A stretch of DNA of 64,000 bases from Novosphingobium pokkalii (lineage in GTDB: Bacteria > Pseudomonadota > Alphaproteobacteria > Sphingomonadales > Sphingomonadaceae): positions 1 to 64,000 of the forward strand of contig NZ_BMZP01000007.1 in NCBI RefSeq assembly GCF_014652855.1, in the 5' to 3' direction. The notes below the pieces were generated by a model, which searched no databases, was not told where the DNA came from, and saw only the letters and a program-made list of their open reading frames with translations. The position numbers and the translations under genes were made by a program. Of the stretch, positions 45,664-56,862 are shown one piece after another (the first letter of the stretch is position 1; each line of letters opens with the position of its first letter).

Positions 45664-48149
45664 GCGAGCAAGCTGCCCTTGGCCGGGCTGTCGGCCTTTT
45701 CGAATTGCAGGAAATAGCGGGTGGAGATCGTGTCCGACAGGGCCAGCAGGCGCTGTTCCACATCGGCCAGGCGCGCCAGATCCCACGCCGCCACCGGCTG
45801 GCTGGACAGCGGCGCCAGAATCGCGCGGGCTTCCAGCAGCGGCGCTTCGGGCAGGTTGTCTTCGCCCAGCGCCGGCAAGGCGGCGATGTGGCTGACCAGC
45901 GCTTCGGCCTGGAACGCCAGCGAGCGCGGGTTGGCGGGATCGAGCAGCAACAGGTCGAGCACCGGCGCGGTGCTGGGCGCGGCAAGGTAGCGCGCGCGAT
46001 AGGTGATCTGGCTGTCGGAAAGATCGAGCAGCACGCCCAGCGCTTCGGCCGTGTCGATCTGTGCGGCCAGCGCGCGCAGCGTCTGGCACAGCGCCACCGC
46101 GCGTTCCAGGCGGCGGCCCATGTCGAGGAAATGGCGCGAAGGGCCGAGCGTGAAGTTTTCCGCCAGTAGCCCGGAAAGGGCCGAAAGCCGCTCGATCAAT
46201 TCGCGCGCGGCGCGCAGCAGCACGCCCGGGCGATGCCCGTCCATCGCGGGCAGGGGGCGGCTGGCGATGCGCCAGAAATCGGTGGTGAAGCGGTCACGCA
46301 GAGTCAGCGCGGTGGCGCGGATCGCGGCGAACAGCGCGCCGACAGAGCCGTTCATCGCCGTGTCCGACAGCGCGGCACGGCAGGCCTGCGCGATCGGCTC
46401 CACCGCTTCCTCGCGCGAGAGGGCGCCCCATGACACCATCAGGTCCACCAGGCGCGCGATCACCTCCGGATTGTGCCCGGCGGCGGCGTCCACTTCGATC
46501 GAGCTGCCCAGCACGGCGCGGATCACCCGCACGGTGGTTTCCGCCCGCTCCATGTAGCGGCCGAACCAGAACAGGTTGTCGGCCGCCTGGCTGGCCAGGA
46601 TGCCGCCGCCGCGCCGCACGGCTGGTGCTGCGCTGAGCACGGAGGGCGTGGCGGCCAGGCTGGCCAGGTCGGCCTTGGTATCCACCACGCAGACATCGGC
46701 GGAGATATCGCCTTCGCCCATCATCGTGGTGACCATCTCGCCCGAGGATGAGAGGCGGGCAAAGCCGCCGGGCATCACGGTCCATTCCCCCGCCGCGTTG
46801 CGCGCCACGAAAGCGCGCACGGTGAAGGCGCGCGGCACGAAGACATCGTCGATCAGTGCCGGCGTGGTGGACAGCGTGACGATTTCCTGCCCGCAATAGT
46901 CCACGGGGCGGCGGGCCATGGCGGCGAGCAGGTGGGCGCGCTGGTCCTTGTCCAGGCCGCGTCCGGCCAGCGGCCGTCCTTCGGGCAGGCCATCCACCCG
47001 CGCGCCGAAGGCCGGGGTGATCATCAACTCATCCAGCCGCGCCGCCACGTCCTGCGCTTCGCGCGGCTGGCCGCACCACCAGGTGGCGACATTGGGCAGG
47101 ATCGGTTCTTCGCCCAGCAGCACCGAGAACAGGCGCGGCATGAATGCGGCAAAGGCCGGCGCTTCCAGCACTTCGACACCCGGCCAGTTGGCCAGGGTCA
47201 CACTACCGCGCTCCAGTGCCTCGAACAGGTCGGGTACGCCGATCGCCGAACGCGCATCGAAGCGCAGCGGATCGAGCGCATTGGTATCGATCCAGCGCCA
47301 CAGTGCATCGACGCGCTTGGGCCCGGCGATGGTGCGCACGTAAAGCCGGTCGTCGCTCACAGTGAGGTCGCGCCCTTCGACCAGCGGAAAGCCGAGGTAG
47401 CGTGCCAGGTGCGCCTGTTCGGGATAGGACTGGTTGAAGCGGCCGGGGGTGAGCAGGGCGATGCGCGGGTTTTCGCGCTGGCATTCTCGGGCAATGCCCC
47501 CGCGCAGATCGGAAAAGAACTGCGCCACCCGGCGCGCGCGCATCTCCGTCAGCAGCCCGCCGGTCACGCGCGAGAGGGCAAGGCGGTTTTCCAGGGCATA
47601 GCCGATGCCATTGGCCAGCCGCAGGCGATCGCCCAGCACGCGCCATTGCCCGCGCGGCCCACGGGCGAGATCGACCGCATAGACATGGATATGCGGCCCG
47701 CTGCGCGGCGCAACGCCCACCATGCTGCGCGCGAAATAGCGGCTGCCGGCGATCAGCGCGGCGGGCAGGTGGCCATCGGCGACCAGGCTCCCTTCGCCAT
47801 AGATATCGTCGACCACCGCTTCGAGCAGGCGCGCGCGCTGGACCAGGCCGCGTTCCACCTGCGCCCATTCCTGCGCGCCGACGATCAGTGGCATCGGCGA
47901 AAGCGGCCAATCGCGCTCCTCGTCCTCACCGGTGAGGCGGAACGACATGCCCAGGTCCAGGATCTGGCGGCCGACCAGTTCCTGCACTGCCACGCCCGCT
48001 TCCTCGCGCAGCGCCAGCAGGCCACGCGCTGCCTGCTGCCACGCCGGGGCGACATCGGGCGCGGCATCGCGATAGAGATCGCCCGCGCCCACATCCACCG
48101 GATAGGCGGCCAGCCCCTTGGGAGGGCGCAGGTCGGGCTTGGCCGCCAC
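45660..48149 (-). CDS. circularly permuted ATP-grasp / alpha-E fusion
   Basis: 829 residues joining two families that are often separate genes: a circularly permuted ATP-grasp (DUF404/DUF407, residues ~1-485; NPRIALLTPGRFNQSYPEQAHLAR, DLTVSDDRLYV, RPVDYCGQE) and an alpha-E domain (DUF403, ~510-829; ASQAADNLFWFGRYMERAE, RHFLDMGRRLERA). Such ATP-grasps are predicted to be peptide or amide ligases. It starts at GTG 48149, five bases past the DUF2126 gene, and overlaps the transglutaminase that follows. Confidence 0.9.
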   Translation of the reverse strand: MAAKPDLRPPKGLAAYPVDVGAGDLYRDAAPDVAPAWQQAARGLLALREEAGVAVQELVGRQILDLGMSFRLTGEDEERDWPLSPMPLIVGAQEWAQVERGLVQRARLLEAVVDDIYGEGSLVADGHLPAALIAGSRYFARSMVGVAPRSGPHIHVYAVDLARGPRGQWRVLGDRLRLANGIGYALENRLALSRVTGGLLTEMRARRVAQFFSDLRGGIARECQRENPRIALLTPGRFNQSYPEQAHLARYLGFPLVEGRDLTVSDDRLYVRTIAGPKRVDALWRWIDTNALDPLRFDARSAIGVPDLFEALERGSVTLANWPGVEVLEAPAFAAFMPRLFSVLLGEEPILPNVATWWCGQPREAQDVAARLDELMITPAFGARVDGLPEGRPLAGRGLDKDQRAHLLAAMARRPVDYCGQEIVTLSTTPALIDDVFVPRAFTVRAFVARNAAGEWTVMPGGFARLSSSGEMVTTMMGEGDISADVCVVDTKADLASLAATPSVLSAAPAVRRGGGILASQAADNLFWFGRYMERAETTVRVIRAVLGSSIEVDAAAGHNPEVIARLVDLMVSWGALSREEAVEPIAQACRAALSDTAMNGSVGALFAAIRATALTLRDRFTTDFWRIASRPLPAMDGHRPGVLLRAARELIERLSALSGLLAENFTLGPSRHFLDMGRRLERAVALCQTLRALAAQIDTAEALGVLLDLSDSQITYRARYLAAPSTAPVLDLLLLDPANPRSLAFQAEALVSHIAALPALGEDNLPEAPLLEARAILAPLSSQPVAAWDLARLADVEQRLLALSDTISTRYFLQFEKADSPAKGSLLA

Positions 48150-48154
48150 GAGGA

Positions 48155-51100
48155 TCAGGCCAGCCCGGCCGGGCGGCGCAAGTCGAGCGTCATCGGGAAT
48201 TCCCCAGGCAGTTCGGCCGGCGGCACGGGCAGGGGGCCGGGCGAATGGCCATGATCCTGGAACCGCGCCTTGCGCCGCGCCTGCGCTTCATAGCCGTTGA
48301 CCGGCACCGAATCGTAATTGCGCCCCCCCGGATGGGCCACATGATAGACGCAGCCGCCCAGCGAGCGGTTGTTCCACGTATCGAAGATATCGAACGTCAG
48401 CGGGGCATGGGGCGGCATCATCGGATGCAGGCAATTGGCCGGCCACCAGGCCTTGTAGCGCACCCCGCCCACCGCTTCGCCGGGTGTGCCGGTATGGCTC
48501 AGGGGCACGCGCCGACCGTTGCAGGTGATCACGTGGCGCCCCGGCACCAGCCCGCTGGCGCGCACCTGCAACCGCTCGGTCGAACTGTCGACATAGCGCA
48601 CCGTGCCGCCGATCGCGCCGGTTTCGCCCAGCACGTTCCACGGTTCGAGCGCGTGGCTCACTTCCAGGTGCACCCCGCCGCCTTCCACCGCGCCGTGGAC
48701 GGGGAAGCGGAACTGGCGCTGCGCCTCGAACCACACGGGATCGAAATCATAGCCTGCGCCGCGCAGGTCATTGAGAACATCCAGGAAATCGGCCCAGACG
48801 AAGTGCGGCAGCATGAACTTGTCATGCAACTGCGTGCCCCAGCGCACCAGCGGCCCATCCACCGGCTCGCGCCAGAACCAGGCGCACAGTGCGCGCAGCA
48901 GCAATTGCTGGGCCAGCGACATGCGCGCATCGGGCGGCATCTCGAACCCGCGGAACTCGACCAGGCCCAGGCGGCCGGTGGGGCCATCGGGCGAGAACAG
49001 CTTGTCGATGCAGATCTCGGTGCGATGGGTATTGCCGGTCACGTCCACCAGCAGGTTGCGGAACAGGCGATCGACCACCCAGGCCAGCGGCTGTGGCTGA
49101 TCGGGGCCGGGCACCTGACCCAGCGCGATTTCCAGCTCATAAAGCCCGTCATGCCGGGCTTCGTCGATGCGCGGCGCCTGGCAGGTCGGGCCGATGAACA
49201 GGCCGGAAAACAGGTAGGACAGGCTCGGATGCCGCTGCCAATAGATCACGAAGGACTTGAGCAGGTCGGGCCGGCGGATGAACGGGCTGTCGAGCAGGCT
49301 CGGCCCGCCCAGCACGATGTGATTGCCCCCGCCGGTGCCGATGGCGCGGCCGTCGACCATGAACTTGTCGGCCGTCAGCCCCACTTCGCGGGCGCATTGA
49401 TAGAGCGTTTCGGTGATCGCCACCGATTCCGCCCAGGATGCGGCGGGCTGGATGTTCACTTCGATCACGCCCGGGTCGGGCGTGACTTTCAGCACCATCA
49501 GGCGCGGATCGGGCGGCGGCGGATAGCCCTCGATGCGCACCGGCAGGCGGGTTTCCTCGGCCACGGCTTCCACGCTGGCGATCAGGTCGAGATAGTCTTC
49601 CAGCGTTTCGACCGGCGGGATGAACACGCACAGGTGATCGCCCTTGGGCTCCACCGTGATCGCCGTGCGCACCGCGCCTTCGATGGCGATGGTCTGTTCC
49701 ACGCGGGCCTGGCGGGCCGGGCTGGTGCTGTGCAGGTCGTGGCCCTGGGCGCGCGCCTCGCGGCTGCGGTCTTCGGCGGACAGTTCGCCCTGCGTCATGG
49801 CGTCGCGGGTCTGCACCGCGCGCTCGATCGCCTGGCGGCGGAAATCGGCCAGTGGTTCGCGCGGTTCGGCGGTATCGCGCGGGTGGATATAGGGATAGGA
49901 TGCCGGCGGCACATAGGGCAGCGAATTGAGCGGCAGGCGATAGCCGAGCGCGCTGTCACCGGGCACGGCGAACAGGGCCCCGCGCCGCAGTTTCCACTTT
50001 TCCGAATACCACGCTCGCGCCGGCTGGGCGCGCCGCGCCTGCCACGGCTGCATCCGCTGGATCGGCAGGACATGGCCGACCGGCTGGGTCAACCCCCGCT
50101 GGAACGTGCGGACGAACCGCTGGCGCACTTCCGGATCGTCCAGCTTGGGATCGGTGGGCACGGTGTTTTCGGGCAGTTCCGCCTCGCGCACGATCCATTC
50201 CAGCGCGTCTTCATAGACCGGCGCGACATTGTCGGGCGCCACGCCCAGCACCGTGGCGGTCTGGCGCAGGAACAGGGCGGCGTCCTCGGCATCGACGACG
50301 CTGGCGCTGTCTTCGGGCAGGCGGTCCCCGGCGATCAGGTTTTCGTCGCGCCAGATCGGCACGCCATCCTTGCGCCAGAAGATCGAATAGCCCCAGCGCG
50401 GCAGGCTTTCCCCCGGATACCACTTGCCCTGGCCGTGGTGGAGCAGCGATCCGGGCGCGAAAGCGCTGCGCAGCTTGCGGATCAGGCGATCGGCATACCA
50501 GGCCTTGGTTGGCCCCACGGCGCTGCTGTTCCATTCCGGCGCCTCGAAATCGCCATCGGCCACGAAAGTGGGTTCGCCGCCGATCGTCAGGCGCACGTCC
50601 TGCGCGGCGAGATCGGCATCGACCTGCTCGCCCAGGGCGTTCAGCGCGTTCCAGCGTTCATCGGTAAACGGCTTGGTGATCCGCACCGCTTCAGCCAAGC
50701 GGGAAACCTGCATCTCGAAATGGAAATCGGAATGGACCGGCTCCATCACCACGCCTTCGATCGGCGCGGCGGTGCGATAGTGCGGCGTGGCGCAAAGCGG
50801 AATATGCCCTTCGCCAGCAAACAGCCCCCAGGTCGCGTCCAGCCCGATCCAGCCCGCGCCCGGCACAAAGACTTCGGTCCAGGCATGCAGGTCGCATACG
50901 TCCTGCGCCACGCCGGCGGGACCGTCCACGGCGGCGACATCGGGTGTCAACTGGATCGAATAGCCCGAGACGAACCGCGCGGCAAAGCCCAGGCGGCGCA
51001 GCAGGTGGACCAGCAGCCAGGCCGAATCGCGGCACGATCCGGTGCCCACTTCCAGCGTTTCCTCGGGCGCCTGCACCCCCGGCTCCATGCGGATGACATA

Positions 51101-51568
51101 GCCCACGCGGCTGTTCACCGCCTGGTTGATCGCCACCAGGAAATCGATCGTGCGGCCTTCGTACCCGATGAACTGGGCCAGCAATTCCTCGAACAGCGGC
51201 CCTTGCGCTTCGGTCTCCAGGCAGGCGGCCAGGTCGGCTTGCAATTCCTCTGCATAGGCAAAGGGATAGGTTTCCGCGTATTCCTCGACGAAGAAATCGA
51301 ACGGATTGATCACGACCAGATCGGCAAGCAGATCGACGGCAATCTCGAAATGATCGATCGGATCGGGAAAAACGATCCGCGCCAGCCAGTTGCCGTAAGG
51401 ATCCTGTTGCCAGTTGATGAAGTGGTTGGCCGGGCTGATCTTCAGCGAATAGTTCGGCACGGCGGTGCGGCTATGCGCCGCCGGCCGCAATCGGATCACC
51501 TGCGGCCCCAATCGAACCGGCTTGGCATAGGAATAGCGCGTGAGGTGATGGAGGCCCGCCTTGATCAT
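48155..51568 (-). CDS. DUF2126 protein with N-terminal transglutaminase domain
   Basis: 1137 residues. The N-terminal ~290 residues are a transglutaminase-like module ([20 protein letters not shown], catalytic [30 protein letters not shown]). The rest is DUF2126, whose motifs ([43 protein letters not shown]) recall glutamine-synthetase-like/amidoligase folds. It is the first gene of the cluster; a palindromic repeat is upstream. The system has been predicted from sequence to make a peptide-like amide product; none is known. Confidence 0.9.
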   Translation of the reverse strand: MIKAGLHHLTRYSYAKPVRLGPQVIRLRPAAHSRTAVPNYSLKISPANHFINWQQDPYGNWLARIVFPDPIDHFEIAVDLLADLVVINPFDFFVEEYAETYPFAYAEELQADLAACLETEAQGPLFEELLAQFIGYEGRTIDFLVAINQAVNSRVGYVIRMEPGVQAPEETLEVGTGSCRDSAWLLVHLLRRLGFAARFVSGYSIQLTPDVAAVDGPAGVAQDVCDLHAWTEVFVPGAGWIGLDATWGLFAGEGHIPLCATPHYRTAAPIEGVVMEPVHSDFHFEMQVSRLAEAVRITKPFTDERWNALNALGEQVDADLAAQDVRLTIGGEPTFVADGDFEAPEWNSSAVGPTKAWYADRLIRKLRSAFAPGSLLHHGQGKWYPGESLPRWGYSIFWRKDGVPIWRDENLIAGDRLPEDSASVVDAEDAALFLRQTATVLGVAPDNVAPVYEDALEWIVREAELPENTVPTDPKLDDPEVRQRFVRTFQRGLTQPVGHVLPIQRMQPWQARRAQPARAWYSEKWKLRRGALFAVPGDSALGYRLPLNSLPYVPPASYPYIHPRDTAEPREPLADFRRQAIERAVQTRDAMTQGELSAEDRSREARAQGHDLHSTSPARQARVEQTIAIEGAVRTAITVEPKGDHLCVFIPPVETLEDYLDLIASVEAVAEETRLPVRIEGYPPPPDPRLMVLKVTPDPGVIEVNIQPAASWAESVAITETLYQCAREVGLTADKFMVDGRAIGTGGGNHIVLGGPSLLDSPFIRRPDLLKSFVIYWQRHPSLSYLFSGLFIGPTCQAPRIDEARHDGLYELEIALGQVPGPDQPQPLAWVVDRLFRNLLVDVTGNTHRTEICIDKLFSPDGPTGRLGLVEFRGFEMPPDARMSLAQQLLLRALCAWFWREPVDGPLVRWGTQLHDKFMLPHFVWADFLDVLNDLRGAGYDFDPVWFEAQRQFRFPVHGAVEGGGVHLEVSHALEPWNVLGETGAIGGTVRYVDSSTERLQVRASGLVPGRHVITCNGRRVPLSHTGTPGEAVGGVRYKAWWPANCLHPMMPPHAPLTFDIFDTWNNRSLGGCVYHVAHPGGRNYDSVPVNGYEAQARRKARFQDHGHSPGPLPVPPAELPGEFPMTLDLRRPAGLA

Positions 51569-51646
51569 GGCTGTGGAAGGTGCCCCAATTCATGCTGCGC
51601 TGCAACGTGCAATTGGATGGCGTTTAGCAGGCCATGGTCCATGCTT

Positions 51647-51734
51647 CCACCACCCCCCGACCCCCTCCTCTGAAGAGGAGGGGGAGAACAGGGCTGACTC
51701 CCCTCCTCTTCAGAGGAGGGGCTGGGGGTGGTGG
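51647..51734. repeat. GC-rich palindromic repeat, copy D (two cores, inverted)
   Basis: Left core about 51661-51684 (GA centre), right core about 51700-51722 (TC centre, slightly shortened), with CCACCACCCC and GGGGTGGTG ends as in copies B and C. It lies between the DUF2126 gene start and the UPF0126 stop codon, four bases from the latter. Confidence 0.88.
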
Positions 51735-51737
51735 ACT

Positions 51738-52421
51738 TCACGCACCACGATCGACGCTGTCTCCACCCCCTCCATAGGCCGGGATCGCCAGCTTCCAGCG
51801 GATCGCCGCAGCGCGCAGGGCGAAGCCGGCCAGGGCCGAGACCGCCCAGACCCAGCCCTTGGGCAAGTGCAGCGCCTGCCCGGCCGAGCACAGCGCGGCG
51901 GCGAGCGCGGCCGCCGTCACATAGAGTTCGGGGCGCATGATGATCGACGGGCGGCCCGCCACGCAATCGCGGATCACGCCGCCCACGCAGCCGGTGATCA
52001 CCCCCATGATGAAGGCGGGCACCGGCGGAATGCCATAGGCCAGCGCCTTGGTCGTGCCGAGCACGGCATAGGCGCCCAGGCCCACGGCATCGGCCCACTC
52101 CAGCGCCGCGCCGCGCCACCAGCGGTGCGGCGTGATCCAGCAGACGACGGCCATGCCCAGGCAGACTAGCGCGACCCAGCGATCATGGACCCAGAACACC
52201 GGCGCGCCGATCAGCAGGTCGCGCACCGAACCGCCGCCGACCCCGGTGATCACCGCGAAAAAGCACATCGTCACCAGAGTCTGCCGCATCCGCGCGGCCA
52301 CCAGCGCGCCCGACAGCGCGAACACGGCAATGCCGGCGAGATCGGCAAAACCGATCACGGCGGGCAGCGCAGGCGCAACGGCAGTCGGCAGCGAAGCGGG
52401 CAGGGGTGGAACCAGGGGCAT
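51738..52421 (-). CDS. UPF0126 / TRIC-type membrane channel
   Basis: 227 residues with seven expected membrane helices and the two repeated UPF0126 motifs, GGGSVRDLLIG and GGVIRDCVAG, in a pseudo-symmetric pair. Bacterial members are structurally related to trimeric intracellular cation channels. The gene stands apart with AAAGGTGG before its ATG. The last residues (GGGGDSVDRGA) adjoin the palindromic repeat. Confidence 0.9.
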   Translation of the reverse strand: MPLVPPLPASLPTAVAPALPAVIGFADLAGIAVFALSGALVAARMRQTLVTMCFFAVITGVGGGSVRDLLIGAPVFWVHDRWVALVCLGMAVVCWITPHRWWRGAALEWADAVGLGAYAVLGTTKALAYGIPPVPAFIMGVITGCVGGVIRDCVAGRPSIIMRPELYVTAAALAAALCSAGQALHLPKGWVWAVSALAGFALRAAAIRWKLAIPAYGGGGDSVDRGA

Positions 52422-52443
52422 GGCGCCACCTTTGCCCCGCGGT

Positions 52444-53910
52444 TCAGCGCATGTCGAGGCTGACCGTGGCCGTTCCCGTTCCTTCCACCGGCAAGTAAAG
52501 CCCTTGGCCAGCAGCCTTGAGGCGGCCGGTGCGGACGTTGTTGATCCGCGCCCGGATCACGAAATCGCCGGTGCGCTTTTCGGTCAGCGCGCGGTCGATC
52601 TTGCCCATCAGCTTGGCATAGTCGTTCTCGAAATTCTGGCCGAGCGCAGCGGCGATGGTCTCCGACAGTCCGGGCGTGTTGGCCAGGGCCAGTAGCACAT
52701 CGGTGCCGGTGCTGTCGGTCACGCCCGAAACCGCCAGATCGGCAAAGCTGACTTCCCGCGAATTGGGTGCGTTGACCGGCGTTCCGGTCAGCCACACGGT
52801 GCCATGGGCGCCATTGGCGGCAAATTGAACGCCGACGGCCACTTTGCCGCCGGTGGTGCCATAGCAGGTGACCTTGCCGAACTGCGCGGTCACCGCGCCC
52901 AGGCCGGGCACGTCGAACGGCCGGGCCGATCGCTTGACCAGCGCCTTGGCGATCACCGGTTCCAGTTCACGATAGTCGGCGATGACCGGGATCACGAACA
53001 GCATGCGCCCCGGCGTGCTGTCCAGCGTGTGTAGCGGCGGCAGCGGGCGCACCGCCGGATCGGGCGGGCGGTTGCCGACAAAGGTTTCGGTCTGTGCCTG
53101 CATGCCCAGGCGCAGCACGAGCCGCTGCCCTTCCACGGCATAGCCGCCATAGCGCAGCTCTTGCGGGGTGACGCGCATCCACACCGGTGGATTGGCGTGG
53201 TTGAGTTCCAGCGAGGTGAACGCGCTGGCCCAGGCGCGGCTGATCTCCCGGTCCAGGTGCAGCTTGTCGAGTTCGCTGGGCAAGGTGCGCTCCAGCTTGG
53301 CGATCACGCCTTTCAGCTTGGCATCGGCCTTGCTGGTGAAGGTGATGCGCTGGCCCAGGAAGTCGATGCCGGGTTCGTTGGTCCAGTCATAGTGGATGTC
53401 CAGCGCGGCGCGTGGCTTCCAGTCGCGCGCCAGCGACAGGCGCACATGGGCGCGCACCATGGCATCGCCGGTTGCGGTTTCCTGCTTGAACACGCCGGCG
53501 ATGTCGCGCGCGCGCACTGTGGCATGAAGCGGCAGGGTGACCACCAGATCCTGTCCCTGGCCACTGAGCGTGATCGGCCCGCGCACCACGTTGCCCACGA
53601 TGTGGCATTCCACGCGCGGCGTCTTGAGCTTCACGCCCAGCACCTCCACGCGCTTGGAGGCCACGCAATCCTGGCCGGGCTGATCGATCGACCACAGTTC
53701 GCGCGGCACTTCACGTTCCAGCGCGGCGGCCAACTCGTCCAGCCGCGCGGTGATCGGCACGGCAATGGTCGAGGCCTGGGGCGGCACGGCAATGGCGTCC
53801 GTCGCGCGCGGCGGTGCTGCGTCCATCGGACGATGATGACAGGCGCCAAGCGCGATCAAGGCGGCCAGCGCTGCCGCGCGGCCGGCCACAAGCGGACGTT
53901 TCATGTGCAT
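52444..53910 (-). CDS. DUF4403 lipoprotein
   Basis: 488 residues: signal with lipobox LGAC (Cys24), then an all-beta/alpha repeat protein of the DUF4403 family with VPITARLDELAAALEREVPRELW and later matching units (PFDVPGLGAVTAQFGKVTC, DRALTEKRTGDFVIRARI). The two halves resemble each other, like tubular lipid-binding folds. Two starts are possible (53910, 53904). It follows lpd on the same strand, past a terminator. Confidence 0.85.
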   Translation of the reverse strand: MHMKRPLVAGRAAALAALIALGACHHRPMDAAPPRATDAIAVPPQASTIAVPITARLDELAAALEREVPRELWSIDQPGQDCVASKRVEVLGVKLKTPRVECHIVGNVVRGPITLSGQGQDLVVTLPLHATVRARDIAGVFKQETATGDAMVRAHVRLSLARDWKPRAALDIHYDWTNEPGIDFLGQRITFTSKADAKLKGVIAKLERTLPSELDKLHLDREISRAWASAFTSLELNHANPPVWMRVTPQELRYGGYAVEGQRLVLRLGMQAQTETFVGNRPPDPAVRPLPPLHTLDSTPGRMLFVIPVIADYRELEPVIAKALVKRSARPFDVPGLGAVTAQFGKVTCYGTTGGKVAVGVQFAANGAHGTVWLTGTPVNAPNSREVSFADLAVSGVTDSTGTDVLLALANTPGLSETIAAALGQNFENDYAKLMGKIDRALTEKRTGDFVIRARINNVRTGRLKAAGQGLYLPVEGTGTATVSLDMR

Positions 53911-53962
53911 TTGCCCCGTTTGGGCGCACTACGCGCCAGTGCAGGGCAAAGTTCCCGAAACG

Positions 53963-53997
53963 AAAAGGGCCGCGCCCGGTTGCCCCGGCGCGGCCCT
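53963..53997 (-). terminator. terminator of the odh-lpd operon
   Basis: Exact 11-base arms AGGGCCGCGCC (53966-53976) and GGCGCGGCCCT (53987-53997); AAAA at 53963-53966 gives the T-run on the minus strand, 27 bases after the lpd stop. Confidence 0.85.
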
Positions 53998-54023
53998 GTT
54001 TCATCGGCGATGCGAAGCGACGA

Positions 54024-55439
54024 TCACATGTGGATCGGCTTTTCGCGGATGCCCATCGCCGCTTCCTTCAGCGCTTCCGAATGGGTCGGGTGCGCGTGGC
54101 AGGTGTAGGCAATGTCTTCCGAGGTGGCGCCGAACTCCATGGCGAGCGCGGCTTCGGCAATCATCGTGCCAGCCACCGAGGCGATCGCCCAGACGCCCAG
54201 CACGCGGTCGGTCTGCGCGTCGGCAATCACCTTCACGAAGCCGTCGGGCTCGTGGTTGGTCTTGGCGCGGCTGTTGGCCAGCATCGGGAACTTGCTGACC
54301 TTGATCTTGGACTGGTCGCCACCGGCCTTTTCCAGCGCGGCTTCCTGGGTCAGGCCCACGCCGGCGAATTCGGGGAAAGTGTAGACCACGCCGGGGATCA
54401 CGTCATGGTTCACGATGCCGGTCAGGCCGGCAATGTTCTCGGCCACGGCAATGCCTTCATCCTCGGCCTTGTGCGCCAGCATCGGCCCCGGAATCACGTC
54501 GCCGATCGCCCAGACGCCGTCCACCTTGGTGCGGAAATCGTGGTCGGTCTCGATCTGGCCGCGCTTGTTCAGCTCCAGCCCGATCTTGTCGAGGCCCAGG
54601 CCATCGGTGTTGGGCTTGCGGCCGATCGCCACCAGCACGCAATCCGCCTCGATCGTTTCGGCAGCGCCACCGGCCGAAGGCTCGACCGTCAGCGTGGCCT
54701 TGCCGCCATCCACGGCAACGCCGGTGACCTTGGTCGAAAGCTTGAGCGCCATGCCCTGCTTCTTGAAGATCTTGGCGGCTTCGCGGCGCACGTCGCCGTC
54801 CATGCCGGGCAGCAACTGGTCAAGGTATTCCACCACGGTGACCTTGGCGCCCAGGCGGCGCCACACCGAGCCGAGTTCCAGGCCGATCACGCCGCCGCCG
54901 ATCACGACCATGTGATCGGGCACACGGTTCAGCGCGAGGGCACCGGTCGAATCCACCACCACGCCCGCGTCGTTGTCCACGGTCACGCCCGGCAGCGGGG
55001 TGACCGAGGAACCGGTGGCGATGACGATGTGCTTGGCCGAAACCTTCTGCCCCGCCACGGTCACGCTGTGCGCGTCCTCGAACGTGGCATAGCCCTTGAG
55101 CCAGGTGACCTTGTTCTTCTTGAACAGGAATTCGATGCCGCCGGTCAGGCTCTTGACCGAGTCGAGCTTCTGCTGCTGCATCGCCGACAGGTCCAGCTCG
55201 ACCGGGCCGGTCTTGATGCCATAGCTGGCAAAGGTGCCGTTGACGGCTTCCTCGAACTTTTCAGAACCGTGAAGCAGCGCCTTCGACGGGATGCAGCCCA
55301 CGTTGAGGCAGGTGCCGCCCAGGGTTTCGCGCCCTTCGGCGCAGGCGGTCTTGAGGCCCAGTTGGGCTGCGCGGATCGCCGCGACGTAGCCGCCCGGGCC
55401 GGCGCCGATCACCAGGACATCATAATCGTATTCAGCCAT
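54024..55439 (-). CDS. lpdA: dihydrolipoyl dehydrogenase (E3)
   Basis: A 471-residue flavoprotein that reoxidises lipoyl groups with NAD+. FAD motif VIGAGPGGYVAAIRAAQ, redox disulfide GGTCLNVGCIPSK, NAD motif VIGGGVIGLELG, and the C-terminal HAHPTHSE with the catalytic His. ATG 55439 follows AGGAGG. It is the third gene after odhA and odhB, so it serves chiefly 2-oxoglutarate dehydrogenase, and maybe other complexes. Confidence 0.96.
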   Translation of the reverse strand: MAEYDYDVLVIGAGPGGYVAAIRAAQLGLKTACAEGRETLGGTCLNVGCIPSKALLHGSEKFEEAVNGTFASYGIKTGPVELDLSAMQQQKLDSVKSLTGGIEFLFKKNKVTWLKGYATFEDAHSVTVAGQKVSAKHIVIATGSSVTPLPGVTVDNDAGVVVDSTGALALNRVPDHMVVIGGGVIGLELGSVWRRLGAKVTVVEYLDQLLPGMDGDVRREAAKIFKKQGMALKLSTKVTGVAVDGGKATLTVEPSAGGAAETIEADCVLVAIGRKPNTDGLGLDKIGLELNKRGQIETDHDFRTKVDGVWAIGDVIPGPMLAHKAEDEGIAVAENIAGLTGIVNHDVIPGVVYTFPEFAGVGLTQEAALEKAGGDQSKIKVSKFPMLANSRAKTNHEPDGFVKVIADAQTDRVLGVWAIASVAGTMIAEAALAMEFGATSEDIAYTCHAHPTHSEALKEAAMGIREKPIHM

Positions 55440-55562
55440 TGCGGCCTCCTGTTCGCGCGCCCCTGGAACTGTGGTGGGACTGGCGCGACTTATCACACAA
55501 AATCGCAGCGATGCACGCCTGCGCGCCCGGCTTTGGTGGCCGGGCGCGGCACGCTTGGTCGA

Positions 55563-56816
55563 TCAGAGATCGATCAGCAGGCGGGTGGGATCCTCGATCG
55601 CTTCCTTGATGGTCTTGAGCGCGGTGACCGCTTCGCGACCGTCGATGATGCGGTGGTCATAGGACAGCGCGATGTACATCATCGGGCGGATCACGATCTC
55701 GCCGTTGCGCACGACCGGGCGGTCCTCGATGCGGTGCAGGCCGAGCACGGCCGACTGCGGCGGGTTGATGATCGGGGTGGACATCAGGCCACCGAACACG
55801 CCGCCGTTGGAGATGGTAAAGGTGCCGCCCTTCATGTCTTCCATGGTCAGCGCGCCTTCGCGGGCCTTCTTGCCATAGTTGGCAATGGCCTTTTCGATGC
55901 CCGCGAACGAGAGCTTGTCCGCGTCGCGCACCACAGGCACGACCAGGCCGTTCGGCGCCGAGACGGCGACCGAGATATCGACATAGTCATGGTAGACGAT
56001 CTCGTCGCCCTGGATCTGCGCGTTGACGGCCGGAATGTCCTTGAGTGCCAGGCACGAAGCCTTGGCGAAGAACGACATGAAGCCCAGCTTCACGCCGTGC
56101 TTCTTCTCGAACACGTCCTTGTACTTCTCGCGCGCGGCCATCACGGCCGACATGTCCACGTCGTTGAACGTGGTGAGCAGGGCGGCGTTTTCCTGCGCGC
56201 TCTTGAGGCGCTTGGCGATGGTCTGGCGCAGGCGCGTCATCTTGACGCGCTCTTCGTTGCGGCCCGGGGCAGCGACGCTGGCCGGAACGGCAGCGGCGGT
56301 GGCCGCCGGAGCGGGCGAAGCGGCCTTGGCCTGGGCGGCGGCGAGCACGTCTTCCTTGGTCAGGCGGCCGTCCTTGCCGGTGCCCTTGACGGTCGACGGA
56401 TCGATGCCGTGCTCAAGCACCGCGCGGCGCACGGCCGGCGAGAGGGCGGCAGCGGCGGCATCGTCACCGGTCGGAGCCGGGGCCGGGGCCGGAGCGGCGG
56501 CGGGGGCCAGCGTATCCGAAGCGGGCGGAACGGGCTTTTCCTCGCGCGGGGCGACAGGCACGTTGCCGGCCGCGGCCACGCCGTCTTCCACGGTGCCGAG
56601 CAGGGCGCCGACCGTGACGGTCTCGCCTTCGGCAACCAGGATCTGGCCGAGCACGCCGGCGACGGGCGAGGGCACTTCGACGGCGACCTTGTCGGTTTCG
56701 AGGCTGACGATGGGCTCGTCCAGAGCCACCGCTTCACCGGGCTTCTTCAGCCACTGGCCGACCGTCGCTTCGCTGACGCTTTCACCGAGCGTCGGAACCT
56801 TGACTTCGATGGACAT
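55563..56816 (-). CDS. sucB: 2-oxoglutarate dehydrogenase E2, dihydrolipoyl succinyltransferase
   Basis: 417 residues: a lipoyl domain with the modified lysine in ETDKVAVEV (about residue 43), an Ala/Pro-rich linker (~90-115), the E1/E3-binding domain (~120-155, [14 protein letters not shown]), a second linker, and the catalytic core with [11 protein letters not shown] and [16 protein letters not shown] precedes the ATG. It lies 46 bases after sucA and 123 bases before lpdA. Confidence 0.97.
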   Translation of the reverse strand: MSIEVKVPTLGESVSEATVGQWLKKPGEAVALDEPIVSLETDKVAVEVPSPVAGVLGQILVAEGETVTVGALLGTVEDGVAAAGNVPVAPREEKPVPPASDTLAPAAAPAPAPAPTGDDAAAAALSPAVRRAVLEHGIDPSTVKGTGKDGRLTKEDVLAAAQAKAASPAPAATAAAVPASVAAPGRNEERVKMTRLRQTIAKRLKSAQENAALLTTFNDVDMSAVMAAREKYKDVFEKKHGVKLGFMSFFAKASCLALKDIPAVNAQIQGDEIVYHDYVDISVAVSAPNGLVVPVVRDADKLSFAGIEKAIANYGKKAREGALTMEDMKGGTFTISNGGVFGGLMSTPIINPPQSAVLGLHRIEDRPVVRNGEIVIRPMMYIALSYDHRIIDGREAVTALKTIKEAIEDPTRLLIDL

Positions 56817-56862
56817 GACTTGGTGTTCCTTGGGGAGAATTCAGGTGGACGAAACGGCCGGG

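Noticed and set aside
48245..51673. An 1142-codon open frame on the plus strand
   Set aside because: Mirror of the DUF2126 gene; same compositional artefact, with no ribosome site or family.
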